A stretch of 64,000 nt of DNA from Methanospirillum lacunae (GTDB lineage: Archaea; Halobacteriota; Methanomicrobia; Methanomicrobiales; Methanospirillaceae). The stretch lies in assembly GCF_046195335.1 (NCBI RefSeq), contig NZ_CP176093.1; one strand, 5' to 3'. The position numbers were made by a program, and so were the translations under genes. This document shows, piece by piece, positions 17,913 to 26,702 of the stretch (position 1 is its first letter; every line of letters begins with the position of its first letter). The notes beneath the pieces are model-generated. The model made no database searches, was not told the DNA's origin, and saw nothing but the letters and a program-made list of their open reading frames with translations.

Positions 17913-19754
17913 TTATAAAATGGAATTTGAACTGATTGCATGATATATCGGGATAGACCGTAAGTACTCTCTATTGAACGATTTTTCCACTGATAATTCT
18001 ACATATTTGACCTTCATGAGGATTTTTTTAATTGATTCTCGCTCTGAACCCGATAGTAAGGCGATTTTTGATCCCCCTACTGCAGTCTCACCTGCAAGGA
18101 CTACCAGATCAGGGTCAACTTGTGGGATAAGTTCAAGGCTCATCGCATTTTCAATATTGATATGAGTTCCAAAAGAACCAGCCAGCCATATTCTGGAGAT
18201 TTCTGATTGGGAGATACCAAATTTTTCTAACAGGATTGTCCATCCTGCCCGGAGAGATCCTTTTGCGAGCAAAAATTCATTAATATCCTTTTCTGTGATC
18301 GTTATATCCCGATCTGTATCTGTCTCTTCTTTTGGAACTACCAGAAATTCAGGAACTACTCTTTTTATTATCCTGGGATGAGAAAGGTCAGTAAATTTTC
18401 CATTCTTTGTAATGATTCCAGCAGAAAACAATTCAGCAACAAGATCAATAATTCCGCTACCGCATATCCCTTTGGGTTTTCGGTTACCAATGGTTGTGTA
18501 GTTGAGTTTTCCATCCTCTATTGAGATAGTCTCAATTGCTCCTCCAACAGCTTTCATCCCGGCACTTATATGAGCACCTTCAAATGAAGGTCCAGAGGGA
18601 GCAGAACATACGAGGATTTTTTCCGAGTTTCCTACCATTATCTCTGAGTTAGTCCCGATATCTATCAGAAGACTATATTCAGATTTTTCATATATTCTGG
18701 TAAGCATGAGATCAGCCACTGCATCTGATCCAACATAACCAGCAATAAGTGGAAGTGAGGTGACTTTGCCTTCAGGAAGAATTTCAAGACCAAGATCACG
18801 TGATGGAAAACTGACCTGAGATTTTAATCCCGGGAGAAAAGGAGAGACACCTATGAATTTAGGATTAATTCCCAGAAAGAGATGGTGCATTACTGTATTT
18901 CCGTCAAAGACAATCTCATAGATTTTATCCTTTTCAATCCCCGCTTTTTCTGACATCTTTATGATTAGCGCATTAATTGTATCGATTACAAGGGATTGGA
19001 TTTTTTTAAGATTTTTCGGGTTTTTTGCTGCAAAGGTAATCCGTGAAACTACATCTTCTCCATACATTATCTGCGGGTTTTCTGCATGTTCTTCTGCGAT
19101 TGTAACCCCATTTAAGAGATCTACAAGATGACAGATGATCTTGGAGGAGCCAATATCGATGGCAACTCCATACATTTCTGTTGTTGTGTTTCCGGACTCA
19201 AGGGCAATGAGATCATTATTGCAGAAGACGGCCGTAATATTCCATTCAGCAGCTCGGAGGATTGCCGGCAGATTTGTTAGGATCGATAATGGAATCTGGT
19301 TGAAAATTCTCCCGACTCCAATTGTGAGTCGTTCAAGATCCGGTAATGTGTCTTCTAGAGATGGCCGGGGGAGTTGACATTGAACTTTTTGTATAACTGG
19401 TGAAAGGCTGATTCTACCTTCTAATGCGGTGCCAGATATTTCACGTGCCTCGTTTCGGCTTTCCTTCGGTATATAAATCGTGGCAGTCCCTGACAGAATT
19501 TTTACCTGGCATGCAAGCCTGATATTTTGTGCTATTTCTTCTGCTGTCAGAAATTTCAGTTCTTTATCTGTTGGTGGTGAAATAGATCCGTATTTTTTTG
19601 CGATTTGAATCCGGCATTTCCCACATACTCCAATCCCACCACAATCACTTCTTAATGTGATACCGGCGTTTTGGGATATTTCTAGAACTGATCGAGGGGA
19701 ATCTGTGATCATTTTCCCTTCTGGTTCAAAGGTAATGGTAACTTTACCTGTCAT
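17913..19754 (-). CDS. Ferredoxin-ASKHA reductive activator of corrinoid proteins
   Basis: ATP-dependent activase that re-reduces inactive Co(II) corrinoid to Co(I). Residues 1-95 are a plant-type 2Fe-2S ferredoxin domain with Cys38-x5-Cys44-x2-Cys47 and Cys82. From about 195 an ASKHA/actin-like ATPase domain follows (YGVAIDIGSSKIICHLVDL; DGNTVMHHLFLGINP; SLLIDIGTNSEIMV; GICGSGIIDLVAEL; IWLAGSFGTHINIENA). This is the architecture of the RACo/AcsV and O-demethylase activators rather than of Methanosarcina RamA, which has C-terminal 4Fe-4S motifs. It is 11 bases downstream of an MtrH-like gene and close to a corrinoid protein gene, its likely substrate. Confidence 0.92.
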   Translation of the reverse strand: MTGKVTITFEPEGKMITDSPRSVLEISQNAGITLRSDCGGIGVCGKCRIQIAKKYGSISPPTDKELKFLTAEEIAQNIRLACQVKILSGTATIYIPKESRNEAREISGTALEGRISLSPVIQKVQCQLPRPSLEDTLPDLERLTIGVGRIFNQIPLSILTNLPAILRAAEWNITAVFCNNDLIALESGNTTTEMYGVAIDIGSSKIICHLVDLLNGVTIAEEHAENPQIMYGEDVVSRITFAAKNPKNLKKIQSLVIDTINALIIKMSEKAGIEKDKIYEIVFDGNTVMHHLFLGINPKFIGVSPFLPGLKSQVSFPSRDLGLEILPEGKVTSLPLIAGYVGSDAVADLMLTRIYEKSEYSLLIDIGTNSEIMVGNSEKILVCSAPSGPSFEGAHISAGMKAVGGAIETISIEDGKLNYTTIGNRKPKGICGSGIIDLVAELFSAGIITKNGKFTDLSHPRIIKRVVPEFLVVPKEETDTDRDITITEKDINEFLLAKGSLRAGWTILLEKFGISQSEISRIWLAGSFGTHINIENAMSLELIPQVDPDLVVLAGETAVGGSKIALLSGSERESIKKILMKVKYVELSVEKSFNREYLRSIPIYHAISSNSIL

Positions 19755-19765
19755 ATCTGGGCTGA

Positions 19766-20647
19766 TTACAATGTGATGTATTCCTTCATCCGGTAGGCAT
19801 ACCTATATGAGGTGTCTATCGTATAAACCGCTGGAAAAACGTAGGCACTATCTTCTACTGGTCCATAGAGGAGGAAATCTGAACCAAGAATTACTGGCAT
19901 GAGGTTTGCAACAATGTCAGCAGATTTCACTGCATCTTTCCCAAATAAATTCTTCACACCTGACCAGGTTGATATTGCATTATGTGCTGCTGAGCCACAG
20001 GGAAGGCCAAACCTGTTTTTTATTTCGATTGCTGCTTTTCCTGATGGAGTGAGGCTTGGAACATCCATAACAAAAGTATCAACAAAAATCTTTGAGACTC
20101 CTAAATTAGCGAGTTGTGGTGCAAATCGTTCAACCACGGCCACCCGCTCTGTTGAACTCGTTATTTTTTTCGTATATGCAAGTAGAATTACCGCTTGTGT
20201 TCCATTCTTTTTAAGTGCATCCAATTCAGCATCTTTCGTCTCAATCGATACGGAGTTGTATATCATCCGGTCTTGCAGACCGGCTTCTTTTACGTATTCA
20301 ACAGCAGCGATTTTTACATCTGCACTTGGAGAATCGATAAGAAATGGCTTTTCACTTGCTGCTGCCACAAAGTCGATATATTTTTTGATTGCTTCAGGTG
20401 TTGAACCCACGATATCAAGGAGTGCTGGATTTCCGGTTTTATCACCAAGTTCTGCCTGTTTTTTAATTAACGCATCAGCAGCTTCCTTATCAAAAATCCC
20501 TGCCCTTTCGTCATGAACAATTTTATGACGGGAATAAAATATGCTTCCAACCAGAGTAGTCGGTACCTCTCCTGGTTGCCCTCCAATTTTAACTCCGGCA
20601 ATTTCGTATTTTTTCTGTTCGGCTTGAAATAAAAACATTGGATTCAC
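19766..20647 (-). CDS. MtrH-family methyltransferase
   Basis: Homologue of the subunit that carries methyl groups between tetrahydromethanopterin and a corrinoid. 293 aa; the pterin-binding barrel motifs are visible: VGSIFYSRHKIV near the start, ADALIKKQAELGDKTGNPALLDIVG, FLIDSP, YNSVSIETKD, FVDTFVMDVPS and FGLPCGSAAHNAIS. It is not part of an mtrEDCBAFGH operon here, so it is a stand-alone MtrH paralogue like MtoA/MtvA of O-demethylation systems. It is cotranscribed with the activase and divergent from the corrinoid protein and UroD-like genes, so it probably passes methyl groups from that corrinoid to H4MPT, or the reverse. Confidence 0.9.
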   Translation of the reverse strand: MNPMFLFQAEQKKYEIAGVKIGGQPGEVPTTLVGSIFYSRHKIVHDERAGIFDKEAADALIKKQAELGDKTGNPALLDIVGSTPEAIKKYIDFVAAASEKPFLIDSPSADVKIAAVEYVKEAGLQDRMIYNSVSIETKDAELDALKKNGTQAVILLAYTKKITSSTERVAVVERFAPQLANLGVSKIFVDTFVMDVPSLTPSGKAAIEIKNRFGLPCGSAAHNAISTWSGVKNLFGKDAVKSADIVANLMPVILGSDFLLYGPVEDSAYVFPAVYTIDTSYRYAYRMKEYITL

Positions 20648-20752
20648 ATTACCTGTTGCTTTTTAATTCCACGTGGTTAAATCCCGTGTTGATTTCTACA
20701 ACAATATCTCATACAGATAGTGCTGGAGAGAGGATGAATACCTTGTGTATAC

Positions 20753-20766
20753 GTGATGTACATCAC
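20753..20766. promoter_or_regulatory. Perfect 14-base palindrome in the methyltransferase divergent promoter region
   Basis: GTGATGTACATCAC is its own reverse complement. It lies about 105 bases upstream of the MtrH-like start and 400 bases upstream of the corrinoid protein gene. A dimeric regulator could bind here; no regulator gene is adjacent. Confidence 0.45.
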
Positions 20767-20956
20767 AGTTCAAAGATTGTAAAATAGCAGCCTCTGACAC
20801 CGATAATCAAATATCTTACCTATGTGGTGAGTATAATGCAACCTATTGTGGAGGCATTTGTCATTCCTCTTGAATAACACAGTAACACACCGGACCTGAG
20901 AAAATAGTTTTGTGATAGATGGCTTAATGGGTATGTATGGGCCATATGTTTATTAC

Positions 20957-20968
20957 CTAATTAATTAG
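20957..20968. promoter_or_regulatory. AT-rich palindrome upstream of the corrinoid protein gene
   Basis: CTAATTAATTAG is a perfect 12-base palindrome about 205 bases before the corrinoid protein start. AT-rich palindromes arise easily by chance, so confidence is lower than for the GC-mixed one at 20753. The rest of the 525-base gap (20648-21172) shows no convincing gene. Confidence 0.3.
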
Positions 20969-21172
20969 TTATAGATTAAACGTTACGCCTGTCTGTTGAC
21001 GTACTAATAAAATCTCTGGAGGCAGATAGATGAATTACAAGAGATTGCATTATTTTTAGAGTTCTTTTATAAAGACGGAGAATAACAGGTTGTAAATTAT
21101 GGTAATGTTCCTGAAAAGAATGAGAGATAGTAAACCTTCGTACGTCGTGTATCCCAGTAGGAGAAGTGAATA

Positions 21173-21808
21173 ATGACTAATTTAAATGAAGATTTTATCA
21201 ATGCCCTTGTTGATCTTGATGAAACAACATGTATAGACCTCCTTAATCAGCGAATCGCTGCAAAGGAAAATCCTATGAATATCCTCGAAGATGTTCGAAA
21301 ATCAACTGACATTGTAGGCAAAAGATTCGAGGAAGGCAGGTATTTTGTTTCAGATCTGATGATGGCAGGCGAAATTCTCTCCCAGATTATGGTGATATTA
21401 AAGCCTCTCTTTGGAGAACATAAAATTGCCAGTAAAGGTTTGATCGTAGTCGGAACTGTGCAGGGGGATGTGCATGACATCGGAAAAAATATTGTTGCTG
21501 CCCTCCTTGAAGCCGAAGGCTTTGATGTAGTGGACATTGGTGTAGATCAACCACCTGAAGAATTTGTAAAAGCTATCAGGGAACATCATCCGAAGGTCGT
21601 GAGTTTGAGTGGGCTTTTAACCGAGGCTATTGAATCGATGAAAACTACTATTGAAGCAATCAAGGCAGCCGGGCTCAGAGATCAGGTTAAGATTGTCATT
21701 GGTGGTGGAAGATGTGATGAGGAGGCTCGGGAATATACCACGGCTGATGCATGGGCTGATGATGCAGCGGTTGGTGTAAGGAAGATCAAAGAACTGGCAG
21801 GAGTGTGA
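21173..21808 (+). CDS. Corrinoid (B12-binding) methyltransferase protein
   Basis: Small methyl-carrier protein of the MtaC/MtbC/MttC type. Residues 1-85 are the helical cap domain (EDVRKSTDIVGKRFEEGRYFVSDLMMAGEI). Residues 88-211 are the Rossmann B12 domain with the base-off signature GDVHDIGKN (98-106): Asp99, His101 as cobalt ligand and Gly104; then SLSGLLTEAIESMK and VIGGGRCDEE. 211 aa is the normal length. AGGAG precedes the ATG. It is 6 bases upstream of the UroD-like gene and presumably accepts the methyl group from that enzyme and is reactivated by the ASKHA protein encoded across the divergent promoter. Confidence 0.95.
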   Translation: MTNLNEDFINALVDLDETTCIDLLNQRIAAKENPMNILEDVRKSTDIVGKRFEEGRYFVSDLMMAGEILSQIMVILKPLFGEHKIASKGLIVVGTVQGDVHDIGKNIVAALLEAEGFDVVDIGVDQPPEEFVKAIREHHPKVVSLSGLLTEAIESMKTTIEAIKAAGLRDQVKIVIGGGRCDEEAREYTTADAWADDAAVGVRKIKELAGV

Positions 21809-21814
21809 CTGGCA

Positions 21815-23071
21815 ATGGATGGTACTCAAATTTACCATGAAAAACTGAGTCGGTTGGAAAACGTCATTTACGGTAAAGAACCGGACCGGGTTCCAATCAC
21901 CGCGATGATGTCTCTTTTCCATGCCCGGTATGCAGGGTATACTGCAAAGGATATATACTTTGATTATACCAAGAACCATGATGCTGCGATAAAAACGGCA
22001 AAAGATTTTGATTTTGATTCTCTCCTGATATTGAACGGGCTTGAAGGCACCAACATGTCACTGACCTTCATGAAAAATGCCCCAGAACTTGCATCCGGTG
22101 CCCGTTTCATGCTTGCTACCTATCATGCTATTTTGAATGATGCCTATACCAAATGGCCTGGTTCAGAGCTCGATGATAATGCCCATCCCCAGTTTCTTGG
22201 CAAAGAGATCATGAAACAGGATGAATATGATCAGTTTATTGCGGATCCTGCAGATTTTCTTAATCGCGTTGCATTACCCCGGACTTGTTCAGCTCTTCGC
22301 GATCCCGGTTCACCTGAAGCTAACGCTGCGATGCTTAAATTTGGAGCTGAGATCGGGAAGGCCGGGGCTGCACAGGGAGCGCTTATCGGAGAACTTGGGA
22401 AGATGGGTATTCCCACCTTCCCAACTGCATGGAGTTATGCACCTCTCGATGTGATGAGCGACTTTCTGCGTGATATAAAAAATATCGTGCTTGACATGTA
22501 CCGCAAGCCTGATTATGTAAAAAAATCAGCCGATGCACTTGTACCACTGCTCACAGAATCTGCAAAACTTACCGGGAATGTCCCACCTGAAGTAAAAAAG
22601 GCCCTTGGAACAAATATTGTTGAATGTTTCTTCCCATTACATCTCAACGAGTACCTTAACCCGAAGATGTACGATGAGTTCTATTGGCCATCCTTGAAAG
22701 CAGTCCTTCTGGAAGTTATTAAAATGGGACAGACACCATACATCCTCTTTGAAGGTCGCCACGATGCTCATCTTGAGACTCTGCTTGAACTTCCAAAAGG
22801 CAAAGTTGTTGGTGTCTTTGATAAAACAGATCCCCGAAAGGTCAGAGAAGTTCTTGATGACCAAATAATTCTGGTATCAGGTCCACCGAATTCCCTCCTT
22901 ATTGGAAGCAATCCACAAAAGATCGATGATTATATGAAATCCATGCTTGGTGATTGTAAATCCGGAGGGATGATGATTTATCCGGGAGTTGATGGTGGAA
23001 TTTCAGGAGATGCAAGACCTGAAAATGTTCAGGCATTAATCCAGGCGGTAAAAAAATACGGGGAGTACTGA
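21815..23071 (+). CDS. UroD-like methyltransferase
   Basis: Member of the uroporphyrinogen decarboxylase/cobalamin methyltransferase superfamily, not haem synthesis. At 418 aa it is longer than MtaA or MtbA (about 340). Visible landmarks are RVPITAMMSLFHARYAG near the N-terminus, WSYAPLDVMSDFLRD, FPLHLNEYLNPKMYDEFYWPSLKAVL and FEGRHDAHLETLLELPKGKVVG. The HxC zinc motif of MtaA/MtbA is absent; EGRHDAHLE occupies that region, as in the longer UroD-like proteins found with O-demethylases. Positioned with a corrinoid protein, it probably transfers the methyl group of an external substrate to the corrinoid. The substrate is unknown. Confidence 0.88.
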   Translation: MDGTQIYHEKLSRLENVIYGKEPDRVPITAMMSLFHARYAGYTAKDIYFDYTKNHDAAIKTAKDFDFDSLLILNGLEGTNMSLTFMKNAPELASGARFMLATYHAILNDAYTKWPGSELDDNAHPQFLGKEIMKQDEYDQFIADPADFLNRVALPRTCSALRDPGSPEANAAMLKFGAEIGKAGAAQGALIGELGKMGIPTFPTAWSYAPLDVMSDFLRDIKNIVLDMYRKPDYVKKSADALVPLLTESAKLTGNVPPEVKKALGTNIVECFFPLHLNEYLNPKMYDEFYWPSLKAVLLEVIKMGQTPYILFEGRHDAHLETLLELPKGKVVGVFDKTDPRKVREVLDDQIILVSGPPNSLLIGSNPQKIDDYMKSMLGDCKSGGMMIYPGVDGGISGDARPENVQALIQAVKKYGEY

Positions 23072-23169
23072 TACGCATATTCTGTTTGTGGTTTAATACA
23101 ACCGCAAACAAATCTGTTTTGACTGGTTACCTGCTCAATTCAATTATTTTGTACAGAATACATAGTGAA

Positions 23170-23718
23170 TTAAAGGTTAGGCCATGTATCCGCATTTTCT
23201 GGAGTATCTACTTTACTTTCGTAATGGAAATCTTTCTGGATAGTTTTGATATATCCGTTTGCACTGGTGTGGTCTTTCAGCGAGATCTCTGCCGATACAT
23301 TGGTGTCATTGCCTCTGGCTTCCATGAGGTGTGCACCAATATCAATGCTCACTCCTCCAAGTGCATACTGGTTTAGGAGCGGATCTCCTGAAGGCGTGGA
23401 ACTCTGAACATCAGTTGGTTCGTTCGGGTTTTCAGTGCCGCTGTACATCCCCTGGATGTTTCCCTGAATATTTTGTGTTGAACCTGTCGAATCTGCCTCT
23501 GTTTTCTCCATGGTCTCATTGGAGTCGACGGATCTGCTCAAATTTGTTTCCAGATTGGAACTGACGTTCACAGTACCGTTGATGGTATTATTGGTTGAAT
23601 TCAAAGAGAGGTTCATACCTGATGGTGATGTGTTCCCATCGGCAGATGTACTTCCAATCAATACAGCAATGAAGACACCAAGCATAAGGAGTGTTATGAG
23701 TATTGGGCGGGTATCCAT
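23170..23718 (-). CDS. Secreted Asn/Ser/Thr-rich protein
   Basis: Predicted exported protein of 182 aa. Residues 1-26 form a signal peptide or anchor (ILITLLMLGVFIAVLIGSTSADG). The next 90 residues are low-complexity and contain many N-x-S/T sequons (NLS, NNT, NGT, NVS, NLS, NET), suggesting heavy N-glycosylation outside the membrane. The C-terminal part is more ordered (ALGGVSIDIGAHLMEARGNDTNVSAEISLKDH by pieces) but belongs to no family I recognise. Monocistronic, convergent to the UroD-like gene. Confidence 0.7.
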   Translation of the reverse strand: MDTRPILITLLMLGVFIAVLIGSTSADGNTSPSGMNLSLNSTNNTINGTVNVSSNLETNLSRSVDSNETMEKTEADSTGSTQNIQGNIQGMYSGTENPNEPTDVQSSTPSGDPLLNQYALGGVSIDIGAHLMEARGNDTNVSAEISLKDHTSANGYIKTIQKDFHYESKVDTPENADTWPNL

Positions 23719-23837
23719 GATATTACACCTTTTTGACCTGAAGAACCTGCAGGTCGCTGTTCACACGTTGGTAGCCACCATATGAAGATTTTGTGGTGTT
23801 TGCCACATTCTGGGGTTTCATTCAAGAAAATTTGAAT

Positions 23838-24776
23838 TCATTCAGGAAGAAGGTTGTAGTCTGGGTCAAGATCACGAAGGACTGCCAGAGAATAGTATCT
23901 AAAGAAGGTGATCACTGGGACCAGAAGAAAAAGGGAAATGAGAATCATTACCCCGGTACCGGCTCCAAACATAATGATTTCTGAATTGCCTTGGTCTGGG
24001 GTGAGCCCGGAACCAATAGAAATCGCCATATTGATGAGGCCGAGAGGGATACTAATCAGGAAGATGACAATTCCAAGAATTATCCCGGTAACAAAGATGA
24101 GTAGGATTTTAAGGCCTGTGTAGATTCCCGCCTCCCTCCATCGCCCTGAAAAGAGTCTGATGGTCTTGTTCCATCCGGAAATAATGCCTGAATCATCGAC
24201 AATCATCACAGGAACGACGAAGTCACCAGTAAGAATGGCAATAATCCACACAGGGATGAGCACAATGAGCGATATAAGCAAGGTCTCTATCAGCAGGATC
24301 AAGAATCGTATAAGATCAAAGTACCCTCCCTGCATGCCTGGAATAAGAATTTGGATCATTAAAAAGATCATGGTTATTAGAATAACCAGAAGTAAAACCA
24401 GATAAAATCCGACGAGCCTGATCCCTTTTCCCCACCGCAACCGCATTGTTCTGGTGAGCTGGATATTACCTGATGATAAACAGTCCACAAAGATAAACTG
24501 AAGTATCGAACTGATCATCACATATATGGCTCCTGTCACAATTATCCCGGCAGCGAGTGTGATAAGGATATCCATATAACCAGAGACTGCAGCCGGGCTG
24601 GAAATATCTGTAATTTTTGATAATCCTGTGTCAGTTTTAAATGGATTAATTACAACTCCACCAAGAAAGAGTGCAATTATCGCAAGCCGTATCCAGACTC
24701 CAGGGCGTAGAGGCCAAAGCAGATTCCAGGTCCTGGTTAATGCCTCATCGATGACAGTTGCTATATCAGGTCCCAT
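23838..24776 (-). CDS. Multi-pass membrane protein
   Basis: Integral membrane protein of about 312 aa with roughly six long hydrophobic segments in its body, including WIRLAIIALFLGGVV, DILITLAAGIIVTGAIYVMI, LVGFYLVLLLVILITMIFLM, ALLIS-rich helices and the C-terminal MFGAGTGVMILISLFLLVPVI. I start it at MGPDIATVIDEAL (24776), because a longer frame to 24929 adds 51 residues that lie inside the upstream glycosylase gene in another frame. It resembles the membrane domain of archaeal glycerophosphodiester-phosphodiesterase-like proteins. It overlaps the glycosylase gene by 11 bases. Function unknown. Confidence 0.75.
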   Translation of the reverse strand: MGPDIATVIDEALTRTWNLLWPLRPGVWIRLAIIALFLGGVVINPFKTDTGLSKITDISSPAAVSGYMDILITLAAGIIVTGAIYVMISSILQFIFVDCLSSGNIQLTRTMRLRWGKGIRLVGFYLVLLLVILITMIFLMIQILIPGMQGGYFDLIRFLILLIETLLISLIVLIPVWIIAILTGDFVVPVMIVDDSGIISGWNKTIRLFSGRWREAGIYTGLKILLIFVTGIILGIVIFLISIPLGLINMAISIGSGLTPDQGNSEIIMFGAGTGVMILISLFLLVPVITFFRYYSLAVLRDLDPDYNLLPE

Positions 24777-25509
24777 TTTTTCTTCTGCCCTTTTGGATAT
24801 TATGGTCATCAGTGATGATATACCTGCATCGGAGCCGATCATCCATATCCCGGAGTGGGCAGGAATTACATTGTGGCCTGGTTTTACAGATAGAATTTCC
24901 CAGGTATACGATCTGGGCGTGAAAATCATTGAACAGGGCAGAATCTGGTTTTAGTCTTGAGGTAAAATAGTCCTGCATCTGCTGATACGATTCATCTCTA
25001 GTAAACCATCCGATCCTTGAACCTATCCTCCGGGTGTACGCGTCGACAACAAAGATCGGTTTGTTACAGGCATAAAGCAGGATAGAGTCAACGGTTTCAG
25101 GGCCGAATCCCTTGAGGTCAAGAAGGAGTCTGCGGAGGGTATTAGTATCCTCCCTGTTCATCCGGTCGATGTCCCCATTATACTGATCTAAAAAGAACCT
25201 GGCAAATATCTGCAGTCGTTCTGCTTTCTGATTATAATATCGTGAAGATTTGATATGGGCGGCGATGATTTCCTGAGGACTCGAGAGAATTTGTTTGGGA
25301 TTTAGAAGTCCTTCATCTTTTAGTGCCTGAACTGCCTGTGATGCACCATTCCATGAGACATTTTGAGCAAGTACAGCACCAACTATGGTCTCAAACCACC
25401 CTTCTGCAGGCCACCATCCACGCTCGCCAAACGAAGAACGAAGAGTTTGGTAATATACACAAAGATCCTCTCCGGTAACTTCCCGTGAATGTTCTGCTTT
25501 AGTTTCCAT
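24766..25509 (-). CDS. Endonuclease III-like HhH-GPD DNA glycosylase
   Basis: Base-excision repair glycosylase. The N-terminal half has WFETIVGAVLAQNVSWNGASQAV; the helix-hairpin-helix LKGFGPETVDSILLYA is followed by FVVDAYTRRI with the conserved catalytic Asp. The lysine that makes endonuclease III a lyase is replaced by Glu in GPET, so this should be a monofunctional glycosylase, nearer MagIII-type alkyl-adenine enzymes. Four cysteines near the C-terminus (CKTRPQCNSC, then C about 10 residues on) could bind a 4Fe-4S cluster with non-standard spacing. GGTG precedes the ATG. It follows a small zinc-ribbon gene by 23 bases. Confidence 0.88.
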   Translation of the reverse strand: METKAEHSREVTGEDLCVYYQTLRSSFGERGWWPAEGWFETIVGAVLAQNVSWNGASQAVQALKDEGLLNPKQILSSPQEIIAAHIKSSRYYNQKAERLQIFARFFLDQYNGDIDRMNREDTNTLRRLLLDLKGFGPETVDSILLYACNKPIFVVDAYTRRIGSRIGWFTRDESYQQMQDYFTSRLKPDSALFNDFHAQIVYLGNSICKTRPQCNSCPLRDMDDRLRCRYIITDDHNIQKGRRKNGT

Positions 25510-25532
25510 TTAAGCACCGGTTAAAAGGATTC

Positions 25533-25805
25533 TCAAAACCAGCCTGATTGCCTCTCCCATGCTGCAAACCTTTGGCGCAGCATGTGTAGTTCCTCTTCGG
25601 TGAGGTCCTTTCCATGTCGCCTCGCAAAAATTCTGACCAGTTGTTCAGCAATATTCTCTGCAACTGCCCGTTCGCGGCAGGTAACATACACTCTGGTCCC
25701 TTCTAGAGCAGTGGTCACGCCACACACCGGGCAGAGCATATGATGCCGGTAATCGGGCGCAGTCATCATATGTGAGCAACCCCCGCACCTGATCACCAGA
25801 AACAT
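25533..25805 (-). CDS. Small zinc-ribbon protein (DUF1922-like)
   Basis: 90-residue protein. Residues 7-29 form a zinc ribbon (CGGC...CPVCG); the rest is helical and charged (RERAVAENIAEQLVRIFARRHGKDLTEEELHMLRQRF). It looks like the methanogen DUF1922 family, though I am not certain of the label. It is the first gene of a minus-strand unit with the DNA glycosylase, which hints at but does not show a role with nucleic acid. Confidence 0.7.
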   Translation of the reverse strand: MFLVIRCGGCSHMMTAPDYRHHMLCPVCGVTTALEGTRVYVTCRERAVAENIAEQLVRIFARRHGKDLTEEELHMLRQRFAAWERQSGWF

Positions 25806-25949
25806 GGTTTGAACCTTAGATCTTCAGTTCCTGATGAATCTTCCGGGTACTTCAGAGAATGAGTATAGGAATCATACCCCACCTCTGAAAGACATAAACA
25901 AAATTGATATATGAGATTACTGTTGCATCCCCTAAGAACAGGCATATTT

Positions 25950-26702
25950 ATGGATTCTTCAATTTCTGTAACCGGCCTTAAAGGATTACCTCTCATACAA
26001 AAAGGGGACGATATTGCAGCATTGATCTGCAACACTGTCAGGCTTTTAGATGGTGACATACTTTGTATAGCCACCACGATTGTCTCCAAAGCAAACGGGT
26101 ACTCCCGGCTACTTGAAGACGTCATTCCGGGAGAACAGGCATGCTCTATTGCATCAGTTACCGGTGAAGATCCAAGATTTCTCCAGGTCGTTCTCGATCA
26201 GGCCGTTGATATTATTATCGAGACTCCTTTCACGTTGACATCTCTTCCCTGTGGGCATGTAGGGGTCAGGTCAGGGGTTGATGCAAGTAATGTTGAACAT
26301 GGCTATGCTGTCTATCTCCCACCTGATCCGATGGGCGAAGCTTCACGGATAGCTGAAAGAATTCGTGAAATATCAGGAGTTTCCTGTAGGGTTATCCTGA
26401 CAGATACCTGTGGTCGTGCATTCAGGCGTGGGCAGACCGGCCATGCAATTGGATGGAGCGGTATGACTGCAATTAGAGATTTTAGAGGTGATTGTGATCT
26501 CTTTGGAAAAGTACTTGAGATCACAGAAGAAGCAGTGATCGATGAGATAGCCGGATTCTCTAACTTTGTGATGGGTGAGAGTAATAATGGAGTTCCTGTT
26601 GTACTATTCAGGGGCTGCCCTGCGTGGTCTGGCCACGATGAAATGTACTTCACAAAGCAGGAGGACATCATCAGACGTTCACTCCAAAAAGAAAAGTGTT
26701 AG
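25950..26702 (+). CDS. cofE: F420-0:gamma-L-glutamate ligase CofE
   Basis: GTP-dependent enzyme that adds glutamates to coenzyme F420-0, the deazaflavin electron carrier of methanogenesis. Motifs: GLKGLPLIQKGDDIAALI, ILCIATTIVSKANGYSRLL, GEDPRFLQVVLDQA, HVGVRSGVDASNVE, VILTDTCGRAFRRGQTGHAIGWSGM and FSNFVMGESNNGVPVVLFRG. A longer frame opens at 25911, but family members start a few residues before GLPLI, so I choose ATG 25950 (MDSSISVTG). Its end overlaps the convergent Sec61-beta gene by 4 bases. Confidence 0.95.
   Translation: MDSSISVTGLKGLPLIQKGDDIAALICNTVRLLDGDILCIATTIVSKANGYSRLLEDVIPGEQACSIASVTGEDPRFLQVVLDQAVDIIIETPFTLTSLPCGHVGVRSGVDASNVEHGYAVYLPPDPMGEASRIAERIREISGVSCRVILTDTCGRAFRRGQTGHAIGWSGMTAIRDFRGDCDLFGKVLEITEEAVIDEIAGFSNFVMGESNNGVPVVLFRGCPAWSGHDEMYFTKQEDIIRRSLQKEKC

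Noticed and set aside
24777..24929. 51-codon N-terminal extension of the membrane protein
   Set aside because: It lies inside the DNA glycosylase gene in another frame and precedes the natural first membrane helix region.
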